A stretch of 13,557 nt of DNA from JBDTYT01 sp040005555 (GTDB lineage Bacteria; Actinomycetota; UBA4738; HRBIN12): contig JBDTYT010000041.1 in NCBI GenBank assembly GCA_040005555.1, positions 1 through 13,557 of the forward strand, read 5' to 3'. Shown in pieces: positions 6,642 through 12,863 of this stretch (within the stretch, counting starts at the first letter, position 1; each line of letters starts with the position of its first letter). The notes below the pieces were generated by a model. The model searched no databases. It was not told where the DNA came from and saw only the letters and a program-made list of their open reading frames with translations. The translations under genes were made by a program, and so were the position numbers.

Positions 6642-8057
6642 CCCGATCACGACCGGCGTCACGACGTAATGTCCCCAGAACAGGTTCGCGTCGTACGCGG
6701 CCGCGAACCGGCCCGGCTCCGCGGTGAACTGCGACACCGTCAGCGCGGTGCTGGCTCCGATGATCACTCCACGCGGTACCGAGGGCAGCGCCCACGCCAG
6801 CGGCAACACCCACGTCACGTACCACGGCAGCAGCACCGGCCCGAGGAGCATCAGGAACAGCAACCCCCATCCCCATCCTGCCCCGAGCGCGAACGGCGTG
6901 ACCGTCCCGCCACGGCGCACGAGCGCACGCGCAACGAGGACCACCGCGGCGAGCAACAACATCGGGAACGCGATCCGCGCGAGGACACCGAGCGCGTCTC
7001 CGGATACGGCGTCCAACAGTCGGCGGAAGAACCTCGAGGGCGCGAGCCAGCCCTCGTGCTTCGCGAGCTCGATCATCCCGAGGCTCGGATCCTCGCGCTG
7101 CAGGAACGGCAGGGCGAAGGCCAGGCCGATCCCTCCCGCAACCGCGAGGTGCGCGAGGAGCGCTCGGCCGCGCTCACCCTTCGGACGGCGAGCGACCGCG
7201 ACCGCGATGAGCAGCACGAGTGGCACCGCGGCCGTCGCCTTCACGAGCGTTCCGAGCGCCAGCACCGCCGTCGCCGGAAGCTCGCGCCCCGCGAACACCA
7301 GCGAGAGCGCCCCCGCGATCGACAGCATCACCAGCAGATCGTTGTGGCCGCTCGCGACCGACTGGAACACGACGACCGGGTTCAGGCCGATGAGGGCGAC
7401 CGCGAAGGCCGCTCGCTCGGGCCGTTCGCGGCGAACGAGCCGGGCCACGATCGCGATCGTTCCCACGCTTGCCGCCACCGCCACGAGCCGGAACGCGACG
7501 GTCGCGCCCGCGACCGAGTCCACGAACCTGTCGACGAGCGAGGAGAGAAGCGTGAACAACGGTCCGTACACCGCCGGCGTCGCGAACCACTTCGGCCCCA
7601 CGAACGCGGCGAGAGCATCCCTCGGGAAATCCGCGGGAGTTCGAACGTACGGGTTCGCATGGTACGTGGCGGCGATCTTGCCGTAGTAGGCGTACGAGTA
7701 GACGTCTCGCGAGAACAGCAGCGGCAGGAACAGAACGACCACGTGGTACGCGACGGCCAGCCCGATCACCGTCCGAACGGAGACCTCGGCGCGCCACGCA
7801 GCTCGGAGCACCAGCAGGAACGCGATCGCGGCGAACGCGACGGCGAGGATCCCGACCGTTGCGAGTGCGCCCGCCCCGAGCCGGTCGAGCCCCACGACGC
7901 CGGCGAGCCAGCGCAGCGGACCGCTCGGCTGGGCATCGGCCGGCAGCAGGGGCTGGAACGGCGAGCCGGGCGTCGCCGCGACGAGTGCCACGAACAGGAT
8001 CGAAGCGGCCGACGCAGAGAGCGCCATGGTGCGCGATGCCGGGCGCGAGGATCCCAT
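6540..8057 (-). CDS. GT-C mannosyltransferase-like membrane protein, MptA/MptB or GT87 type
   Basis: The 505-residue protein has about a dozen membrane helices. The first outer loop carries SRDVYSYAYYGKIAATYHANPY, with Asp118 in the position of the GT-C catalytic acid, then the VYGPL motif at 163-167 and GHNDLL at 237-242, all typical of the actinobacterial polyprenol-phosphate-mannose-dependent alpha-mannosyltransferases and GT87 relatives. Such enzymes extend lipomannan-type or related envelope glycans on the outer face of the membrane; the donor and product here are inferred. The C-terminal ~25 residues are a charged cytoplasmic tail. ATG 8057 is chosen over an in-frame ATG ten codons later because TACAGT ends 7 nt upstream of it, fitting a leaderless message. 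It diverges from the M14 peptidase gene and converges, with overlap, on the other GT-C-like gene. Confidence 0.85.
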   Translation of the reverse strand: MGSSRPASRTMALSASAASILFVALVAATPGSPFQPLLPADAQPSGPLRWLAGVVGLDRLGAGALATVGILAVAFAAIAFLLVLRAAWRAEVSVRTVIGLAVAYHVVVLFLPLLFSRDVYSYAYYGKIAATYHANPYVRTPADFPRDALAAFVGPKWFATPAVYGPLFTLLSSLVDRFVDSVAGATVAFRLVAVAASVGTIAIVARLVRRERPERAAFAVALIGLNPVVVFQSVASGHNDLLVMLSIAGALSLVFAGRELPATAVLALGTLVKATAAVPLVLLIAVAVARRPKGERGRALLAHLAVAGGIGLAFALPFLQREDPSLGMIELAKHEGWLAPSRFFRRLLDAVSGDALGVLARIAFPMLLLAAVVLVARALVRRGGTVTPFALGAGWGWGLLFLMLLGPVLLPWYVTWVLPLAWALPSVPRGVIIGASTALTVSQFTAEPGRFAAAYDANLFWGHYVVTPVVIGLLVWLSVDLLRRVRSGAPLEDEPREVAASSRQH

Positions 8058-8064
8058 CGCGCCG

Positions 8065-8070
8065 ACTGTA
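8065..8070 (-). promoter_or_regulatory. -10 box of the MptA/B-like gene, leaderless type
   Basis: Minus-strand TACAGT is followed by 7 nt and then ATG 8057, with no SD site. It lies within the 38-bp gap between divergent start codons and is only 13 bp from the opposite -10 box. No convincing -35 hexamer is present. Confidence 0.55.
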
Positions 8071-8083
8071 CCGGTCGACGCCC

Positions 8084-8089
8084 TAGACT
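8084..8089 (+). promoter_or_regulatory. -10 box of the M14 peptidase gene, leaderless type
   Basis: TAGACT is followed by 6 nt and then GTG 8096. There is no SD site in the 6-nt interval, so a leaderless message starting at or next to the GTG is the natural reading. The region where a -35 element should be overlaps the opposing -10 box. Confidence 0.55.
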
Positions 8090-8095
8090 CGAGAC

Positions 8096-8824
8096 GTGGT
8101 CGGATCCGGCGGGATGCCGCGGCTCCTGCTGGTCGTCGCCGCAACGGCGTCCATCGCGGCCGGCACCGCGAGAGCGGATCCACTCGTCGACCGACGCGAG
8201 CTGCTCGGCACCTCGGTGGACGGACGGCCGATCCGCGCGTTCGAGCTCGGCGACCCGAGCGCACCCGTTACCGTCCTGGTCGTCGGGTGCATCCATGGCG
8301 ACGAGTGCGCCGGCGTGGCGATCGCGAAACGTCTCACCGCCCATCCCCCGGCCCGGTACGTCGACCTGTGGGTGGTGCCGGACCTCAACCCCGACGGACG
8401 CGCGGCGCACACCCGCGGCAACGCGCGCGGCGTCGACCTGAACCGCAACTTCCCGTACCGATGGAAACCGCTGCCCCGCGGTCGCTACTACTCCGGCCGC
8501 CGTCCGCTCTCGGAGCCCGAGACGAGGATCGCCACACGCCTCATCGACCGCATCACGCCCGACGTCACGATCTGGTTCCACCAACCGCTCGCGCTCGTCG
8601 ACACATCCGGCGGGAACGTGAAGATCGAGCGTCGGTACGCACGCCTCGTCGGGCTCCCCCTCGAGGCCGTCGGGCGCGAACCGGGCAGTGCCACCCGGTG
8701 GCAGAACCACGAGTACCGCGGAACGACGGCCTTCGTGGTCGAGCTGCCGGGCGGTGGGCTCTCGGCGGCGGGCGGAGGGACGTTCGCGCGGGCGGTCTTC
8801 CAGCTCGTCGCCCCCTCGCGATAG
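8096..8824 (+). CDS. Exported M14-family zinc carboxypeptidase, MpaA-like
   Basis: The 242-residue product has a signal peptide (hydrophobic core about 9-22, AxA site ARA at 25-27, so cleavage before Asp28). The M14 zinc site is complete: HGDE gives His67 and Glu70, and WFHQPL gives His162. NPDGR at 98-102 and RGVDLNRNFP at 111-120 supply the substrate-binding Asn/Arg signature, and Glu216 in FVVELPGG is the catalytic base. This layout resembles the small M14 enzymes related to murein peptide amidase MpaA, which cut gamma-D-Glu/diaminopimelate peptides from peptidoglycan; export would place it at the wall. GTG 8096 is preferred because of the -10 box 6 nt before it; ATG 8114 is the alternative and also keeps the signal peptide. 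It ends 1 bp from the end of rlmN. Confidence 0.88.
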   Translation: MVGSGGMPRLLLVVAATASIAAGTARADPLVDRRELLGTSVDGRPIRAFELGDPSAPVTVLVVGCIHGDECAGVAIAKRLTAHPPARYVDLWVVPDLNPDGRAAHTRGNARGVDLNRNFPYRWKPLPRGRYYSGRRPLSEPETRIATRLIDRITPDVTIWFHQPLALVDTSGGNVKIERRYARLVGLPLEAVGREPGSATRWQNHEYRGTTAFVVELPGGGLSAAGGGTFARAVFQLVAPSR

Positions 8825-8825
8825 C

Positions 8826-9884
8826 TCAGGTGGCGAGCGCGGGCTCGCCGCGCTGCCACTCCAGGTGGAGCTGGCCGCAGGCGGCCTCGATCTCGCGGCC
8901 GCGCGTATCGCGCACGGTCACGTTCACGCCGGCGTCCTCGAGGACGCGGACGAAGCGCCGGATCCGTCCCGGTGTCGAAGGCTGTGACGGTGAGCCGGAC
9001 GTCGGGTTCAGCGGGATGAGGTTCACGTGCGCGTGCAGCCGCTTCGCGATCGGGGCCAGCAAGCTCGCCTGGCGGTCGGCGTCGTTCACGCCGTGGATCA
9101 TCGCCCACTCGATCGACGGGCGGCGACCGGTGCGCACGCGCCAGTCGCCCATCGCGCTCTCGAGCACGTCCAGGGGCCAGAGGCGATTCGGCGGAACCAG
9201 CTGGTTGCGGAGCTCGTCGTCGGCGGCGTGGAAGCTCACCGCGAGCCCCACCTGCGGGAACGCGTCGGGGAGTCGGCGGATACCGGGCACCATCCCGACG
9301 GTCGACACGGTGATGTGCCGCTGCCCCAGGCGCATCCCGGCTGGGTCGGTCAGCCTCGCGAGCGCCCCGTGAAGGTTGCGCTCGTTCGCGAGCGGCTCGC
9401 CCATCCCCATGAACACGACGTTGGTGAGCCGACGCGGCGTCGATGACGGAAGCTTGTCGGCCTCGCGCCGCGCCCACACGACCTGCGCGGCGATCTCGCC
9501 GGCGGTGAGGTTGTTCTTCAGCCCCATCTGGCCGGTTGCGCAGAACCCGCACCCCATCGCGCACCCCGACTGCGACGAGATACACACCGTCACGCGGTCG
9601 CGATACCCCATGAGAACGGACTCGATCACGTGTCGGCCGCCGAGCCGCAACAAGCTCTTACGCGTCGCCCCTCGATCCGCGGTGCGCTCCTCGAGGATCT
9701 CGACCTCGATGGGCAACTCCGTTTCGAGCCGATCGCGGAGCCCCGAGGGCAGGTCGGTCATCTCCGCGAACGTCGCCGATCGCTTCCACAGCTGCGCGTA
9801 CACCTGCCGGGCCCGGTACGCCGGCTCGCCCCACGCCGAAAGCCGGTCGGTGAGCTCAGCGAGCGAGAGGTCGTAGATGCTCAT
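8826..9884 (-). CDS. rlmN: RlmN, radical-SAM 23S rRNA A2503 / tRNA A37 C2-methyltransferase
   Basis: The 352-residue protein has the RlmN/Cfr arrangement: an N-terminal RNA-binding part (EPAYRARQVYAQLW), the radical-SAM cluster motif CAMGCGFC with Cys108, Cys112 and Cys115 binding 4Fe-4S, the GMGEPLAN segment that contacts S-adenosylmethionine, NLIPLNP, and Cys336 in EAACGQL near the C-terminus, the residue that resolves the methyl transfer. Length is usual. RlmN methylates C2 of A2503 in the peptidyl-transferase centre and A37 of some tRNAs, helping translational accuracy. Cfr is less likely given the housekeeping setting. ATG 9884 matches the family start and has TACGCT 8 nt upstream. It is convergent with the M14 gene (1-bp gap) and divergent from the zinc-ribbon gene. 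Confidence 0.97.
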   Translation of the reverse strand: MSIYDLSLAELTDRLSAWGEPAYRARQVYAQLWKRSATFAEMTDLPSGLRDRLETELPIEVEILEERTADRGATRKSLLRLGGRHVIESVLMGYRDRVTVCISSQSGCAMGCGFCATGQMGLKNNLTAGEIAAQVVWARREADKLPSSTPRRLTNVVFMGMGEPLANERNLHGALARLTDPAGMRLGQRHITVSTVGMVPGIRRLPDAFPQVGLAVSFHAADDELRNQLVPPNRLWPLDVLESAMGDWRVRTGRRPSIEWAMIHGVNDADRQASLLAPIAKRLHAHVNLIPLNPTSGSPSQPSTPGRIRRFVRVLEDAGVNVTVRDTRGREIEAACGQLHLEWQRGEPALAT

Positions 9885-9892
9885 CGGGAACG

Positions 9893-9898
9893 AGCGTA
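9893..9898 (-). promoter_or_regulatory. -10 box of rlmN, short-leader or leaderless type
   Basis: Minus-strand TACGCT is separated by 8 nt from ATG 9884. Transcription would begin within a base or two of the start codon, and no SD site is present. No clear -35 is seen. Confidence 0.45.
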
Positions 9899-9963
9899 GC
9901 GGGGTTTGTGCTCAGTCCCCGTGGGTATGGGCCGAGCTGGAGACACACCCGAAGGAGGGAGCC

Positions 9964-10170
9964 ATGGCGACCAGGACCGAGGACATGAACGGCCTGCTCG
10001 ACCGCTATATGGGCGCGCTCCGGTATCACGGGGACCCGGATGAGCCTGAGGAAGATCTCTCGCTCGGCCTCGACATCCGCACCTGTGCGAATTGCGGCGA
10101 GCACACGCTGTTCAGGCTGGACCCCGCGGGCACGTGGTTCGAGTGCACCGCCTGCGGTCACTTGGCCTAG
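9964..10170 (+). CDS. Small zinc-ribbon protein, function unknown
   Basis: A 68-residue protein starts at ATG 9964 behind a strong SD stretch, GAAGGAGGGA at 9951-9960. Residues about 8-22 look helical (NGLLDRYMGALRY), residues 23-35 are acidic (DPDEPEEDLSLG), and the C-terminus holds CANCGEHTLFRL and FECTACGHLA, two CxxC pairs spaced as in a rubredoxin-like zinc ribbon that binds one Zn(II). The fold suggests a nucleic-acid or protein contact module, but nothing in the chain identifies a target. It diverges from rlmN and is followed 53 bp later by mmuM on the same strand. The ribosome site and the intact CxxC pairs make it a real gene rather than a chance frame. Confidence 0.82.
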   Translation: MATRTEDMNGLLDRYMGALRYHGDPDEPEEDLSLGLDIRTCANCGEHTLFRLDPAGTWFECTACGHLA

Positions 10171-10207
10171 CGGGCGGCGAGGGAGGCTCCTCCGCGGAGA
10201 CGAGGGG

Positions 10208-10213
10208 TAGGCT
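10208..10213 (+). promoter_or_regulatory. -10 box before mmuM, very short leader
   Basis: TAGGCT lies 10 nt before GTG 10224. Initiation 6-7 nt downstream would give a leader of only about 4 nt, and no SD site precedes the GTG. The 53-bp gap also holds the palindrome CTCCGCGGAG just upstream. Confidence 0.4.
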
Positions 10214-10223
10214 GGTCGTCGTC

Positions 10224-11144
10224 GTGCTGGCTGACCCTTTGTCCGATCTGATTTCCGATCGCCGGACCGTCGTGCTCGACGGCGGGCTCGCGACCGAGCT
10301 GGAAGCCCGCGGCGCCGATCTGCGCGATCCGCTCTGGTCGGCAAGGCTCCTCGTCGAGAACCCGAGTCTGATCCACGACGTGCACGCCGGGTACTTCGAC
10401 GCGGGCGCCGATGTCGCCATATCGAGCAGCTACCAGGCGAGCTTCATCGGCTTCGCCGAGCGGGGCATCCAGCACGACGAAGCCGAGGATCTGATGCGCC
10501 TGTCGATCATGCTCGCTCGTGAGGCGCGCGACGCCGCTGGAGCCGACGGTCGTTTGGTCGCTGCATCGGTCGGCCCCTACGGCGCGGTGCTCGGCAACGG
10601 CGCCGAGTACACCGGGGACTACGGCCGCACGATCGAGGAGCTGTTGGACTTCCACCTGCCCCGCATGCAGGTGCTCGCCGGAGCCGGGCCCGACGTCCTG
10701 GCGATCGAGACGATCCCGTCGATCCTCGAGGCCGAAGCGCTCGTCCGCGCGCTCGCCGAGATCCCCGATGCTCGAGCCTGGATGAGTTTCAGCTGTCGAG
10801 ACGGTGACCGTATCTGCGACGGGACACCGTTCGAGCAGGCGGTCCGAACCGCGAGCTCCTCGCCACAGGTCGTCGCGGTGGGCGCGAACTGCACCGCACC
10901 GCACGACATCACCTCGCTCATCGAGATCGCCTCGACCACCACCGAGCTGCCGATCATCGTCTACCCGAACCGCGGCGCCTTCTGGGACGCCGTTCGACAC
11001 TCGTGGGTCGACCCGCCGCGGCAGGACCCGCGGCCGACGCTCCGTCCACACGAGTGGGCCGAGCACGGCGCCCGCCTCATCGGCGGCTGCTGCGGGGTGG
11101 GGCCCTCCGAGATCCGCGAGATCGCCACCGCGCTCGGCCGGTGA
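10224..11144 (+). CDS. mmuM: Homocysteine S-methyltransferase
   Basis: From GTG 10224 the product has 306 residues, close to E. coli MmuM (310). It begins with the family N-terminus VVLDGGLATELEARGADL and keeps the zinc ligands: Cys223 in GANCTAP and the pair Cys289-Cys290 in GGCCGVGP. YPNRGAFWD and SVGPYGAVLGNGAEYTG are other family stretches. The enzyme makes methionine from homocysteine using S-methylmethionine or S-adenosylmethionine, salvaging methyl groups in the cytosol. The frame stays open upstream but GTG 10224 is the only standard start that fits the family N-terminus, and a TAGGCT box lies just before it. The neighbours (zinc ribbon, cupredoxin) do not suggest a pathway operon. 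It converges on the cupredoxin gene with a 15-bp gap. Confidence 0.94.
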   Translation: MLADPLSDLISDRRTVVLDGGLATELEARGADLRDPLWSARLLVENPSLIHDVHAGYFDAGADVAISSSYQASFIGFAERGIQHDEAEDLMRLSIMLAREARDAAGADGRLVAASVGPYGAVLGNGAEYTGDYGRTIEELLDFHLPRMQVLAGAGPDVLAIETIPSILEAEALVRALAEIPDARAWMSFSCRDGDRICDGTPFEQAVRTASSSPQVVAVGANCTAPHDITSLIEIASTTTELPIIVYPNRGAFWDAVRHSWVDPPRQDPRPTLRPHEWAEHGARLIGGCCGVGPSEIREIATALGR

Positions 11145-11152
11145 GACAAGCT

Positions 11153-11167
11153 TCGGCTCTCAGCCGA
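11153..11167. terminator. Small hairpin between convergent mmuM and cupredoxin genes
   Basis: TCGGCT and AGCCGA pair perfectly across a 3-nt loop, giving a 6-bp GC-rich stem that spans the end of the cupredoxin gene and the 15-bp gap. It would form in both transcripts. No T-run follows on either side, so termination strength is doubtful. Confidence 0.35.
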
Positions 11168-11588
11168 CGAGGATCACACCGTGCATGCCGTACGCGTAGT
11201 GCCCGGGCAGGTGGCACCCGAAGATGAGCGATCCCGGCCGCGCGAACGTGACGATCGTCGCGCGGGTGGTTCCCGCCGGGACGGTCATCTCGCCGGGGCG
11301 CGGCGGGTGGTAGGCCTCGGTGCCGGATTCGTGAGCGTCCTGCACCGCCTGATCGCCGACGATGAACTCGTGATCGATCGGGTCGGTGTTGCGAACGACG
11401 AACCGCACCGTCGTGCCGGGCGGGAACGAGAAGGACGACGGGTCGAAATGCGAATAGTGGATCGTGACGTTGACCGTGCGGAGCACCGGATCGGCAGATC
11501 CCGGATCCGCCGATGCGGTCCCGCACGCGGTCGCGCCCACCGCCGCGAGGGCGAGGAGCGCGATCGCGGTCCGGAACCGCGAGACCAT
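11160..11588 (-). CDS. Cupredoxin-domain lipoprotein (type 1 copper site)
   Basis: The 142-residue product has a signal peptide ending in ATAC (Cys22), so it is probably a lipid-anchored outer-surface protein. The cupredoxin fold shows FSFPPGTTVRFVVRNTDPIDHEF and the closing loop FGCHLPGHYAYGMHG. The type 1 copper ligands can be read as His73, Cys125, His130 and Met135, so the site looks intact. Such proteins carry electrons or hold copper outside the membrane; which one applies here is not shown. The ATG lies 2 nt after the stop codon of the DUF2330 gene, so the two are translated from one message and likely act together. The lipobox has Ala at -3, slightly off consensus, leaving a cleaved secreted form as an alternative. 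Confidence 0.9.
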   Translation of the reverse strand: MVSRFRTAIALLALAAVGATACGTASADPGSADPVLRTVNVTIHYSHFDPSSFSFPPGTTVRFVVRNTDPIDHEFIVGDQAVQDAHESGTEAYHPPRPGEMTVPAGTTRATIVTFARPGSLIFGCHLPGHYAYGMHGVILVG

Positions 11589-11590
11589 CG

Positions 11591-12667
11591 CTACACCGCC
11601 GGCCGCTGGAATCGGCGCCGCTCCAGGTACCCGCCGATCGCGAGCCCCGACAGCAGCACGAGCGCGGCCAGGAGCGCCGTCGCGATGGCCGGCGCGGCAA
11701 CGTCGAGGGGGGTCGGCTGCGCGGGGACGAGGCCCGCGGCCACCGGCGAGGGGTGGCCCGCGCCCGTCGCATCGATCGCGAGGTCGTACGTGAGCGCTCC
11801 CGCGTTCGTGTCCACCTTCAGGTAGGTGAGCCACACGTCGGAGTTCGGGAGCCACCCCATCCCCTTGTCCGAGCGAAGGTCGGTGAGCAGCGACGTGGAG
11901 GCGGGCTCGCTCCGCAGGAGCTCCAGCCCCGCGCCGGCCTTCACGGGCGCGTCGGTCGCGTCGATCGGCTCGGGCAGGAGGGCCGGCATGCGGTCGGTGA
12001 GCAGGTACACGTCGGCCTCGACGGGCGCCTGCGACGGTGCACCGAGCCCGAGGATCCGCAGTGGCACCCACGGGTTCGTCGTCGGGATGACGACGTGCAC
12101 CGGCGTACCGTCCCCGATGCCGAGACCCTCGGCCTGCGCTCGCGATGCGTCGAACCGGATCGTCATGAAGATCGGACTGCGTTCGGCGTAGAAGTCCAAG
12201 ATCTCGGGAGCGTCGGGCGGGAGCAGGAAGCCGTGTTCCCGCGCCCATGTCCCGACGGCCGTGCCGCCGCCCTTCAGCACGACGATGTCGAGCGCGTCGA
12301 TCTTCGTCTTCAGGATCACCTGCGCTGCAGCGGGAGAGGCCGCGGCGGCATCCTCGGCGAAGAACAACGCCTTCGGTTGGGGCTGCGTCTCCTGCACGAG
12401 GCGCTGCAACGTCCAATCGCCGCCTCGGATGACCTTGGAGGGGATGCCGGGCAGCGGGATGATCGATCCGAACTCACCGGTGCCGCCGGCGAACTCGAAG
12501 GAGGTGACATAATGCTCGACGCCGTTGTGATAGGCAGCGAGCGTCGTTGTCCGGACGAGGCTCACCGATCCGTTCGGGTTCACCAATCCCCCGCATGCGA
12601 GCGCGGGTGTCGCGACGAGCGAGAGTCCGAGCGCGAAGGACGATGCGAGCGTGATCCGTCGGAGCAT
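11591..12667 (-). CDS. DUF2330 family surface protein with C-terminal membrane anchor
   Basis: The 358-residue protein starts at ATG 12667 behind GAAGGAGATCACG. A signal peptide (residues 1-24, ALA before Cys25) leads straight into CGGLVNPNG, the N-terminal motif typical of DUF2330 proteins. Cys25 is the only cysteine in the chain. The body includes VRTTTLAAYHNGVEHYVTS, GSIIPLPGIPSKV, FMTIRFDA and VIPTTNPWVPLRILGLG, all consistent with that family. Residues about 323-346 form one hydrophobic helix followed by ERRRFQR, so the bulk lies outside the cell with a short basic tail inside. The family has no established biochemical role. Cys25 could instead be lipidated, which would anchor both ends. 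The downstream cupredoxin gene is 2 nt away, suggesting joint function, perhaps in copper or redox handling (inference). Confidence 0.88.
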   Translation of the reverse strand: MLRRITLASSFALGLSLVATPALACGGLVNPNGSVSLVRTTTLAAYHNGVEHYVTSFEFAGGTGEFGSIIPLPGIPSKVIRGGDWTLQRLVQETQPQPKALFFAEDAAAASPAAAQVILKTKIDALDIVVLKGGGTAVGTWAREHGFLLPPDAPEILDFYAERSPIFMTIRFDASRAQAEGLGIGDGTPVHVVIPTTNPWVPLRILGLGAPSQAPVEADVYLLTDRMPALLPEPIDATDAPVKAGAGLELLRSEPASTSLLTDLRSDKGMGWLPNSDVWLTYLKVDTNAGALTYDLAIDATGAGHPSPVAAGLVPAQPTPLDVAAPAIATALLAALVLLSGLAIGGYLERRRFQRPAV

Positions 12668-12695
12668 CGTGATCTCCTTCTGGTCCGTAGATGCG

Positions 12696-12716
12696 GGCTT
12701 CGACGGCCACGAAGCC
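12696..12716. repeat. Inverted repeat in the leader of the DUF2330-cupredoxin operon
   Basis: GGCTTCG (12696-12702) and CGAAGCC (12710-12716) are perfect complements around a 7-nt spacer. The repeat ends 28 bp before the DUF2330 start codon and upstream of its SD site, so it could be an operator or an mRNA hairpin. No regulator is encoded nearby. Confidence 0.45.
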
Positions 12717-12733
12717 GGCGAGGTTCCCCGATC

Positions 12734-12739
12734 ACCATA
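12734..12739 (-). promoter_or_regulatory. Possible -10 box of the DUF2330 operon
   Basis: Minus-strand TATGGT fits TANNNT and would start a transcript with a leader of about 60 nt carrying the 12696-12716 inverted repeat and the SD site. There is no good -35 hexamer, so this is tentative. Confidence 0.25.
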
Positions 12740-12810
12740 AGGAAGAGGACAGCACCGAGATCTCTCCTGGCACACCGACGAGCTGCGCCACCAATAGGGG
12801 TCTTGACTGC

Positions 12811-12839
12811 TTGCGACCCTCCAGCCGAGGTCCTAGAGT
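12811..12839 (+). promoter_or_regulatory. Promoter of the small secreted protein gene
   Basis: TTGCGA (12811-12816), a 17-bp spacer and TAGAGT (12834-12839) form the best -35/-10 pair in the window. Initiation near 12846 gives a leader of about 18 nt with GGGAAGGGGGAG before ATG 12864. A second -35-like TTGACT lies 8 bp upstream of the first but at the wrong spacing. Confidence 0.6.
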
Positions 12840-12863
12840 CGGGCCGATAGGGAAGGGGGAGCC

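Noticed and set aside
4865..6727. Alternative plus-strand frame starting at GTG 4865 as the product of the GT-C-like region
   Set aside because: It gives an Arg-rich soluble-looking chain with no membrane helices, while the frame ending at 6641 yields regular hydrophobic segments throughout.
6669..8441. Plus-strand open frame of 590 codons across the MptA/B-like gene
   Set aside because: The translation is Arg/Glu-rich low complexity without motifs and is antisense to a clear membrane enzyme; it is a shadow.
8826..9884. Cfr antibiotic-resistance methyltransferase instead of RlmN
   Set aside because: Both share motifs, but the chromosomal housekeeping setting, high-GC composition like the neighbours and RlmN-like length favour RlmN.
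11513..12850. Plus-strand open frame of 445 codons across the DUF2330 gene
   Set aside because: Antisense shadow with no recognisable domain; the minus strand has a signal peptide, SD site and family motifs.
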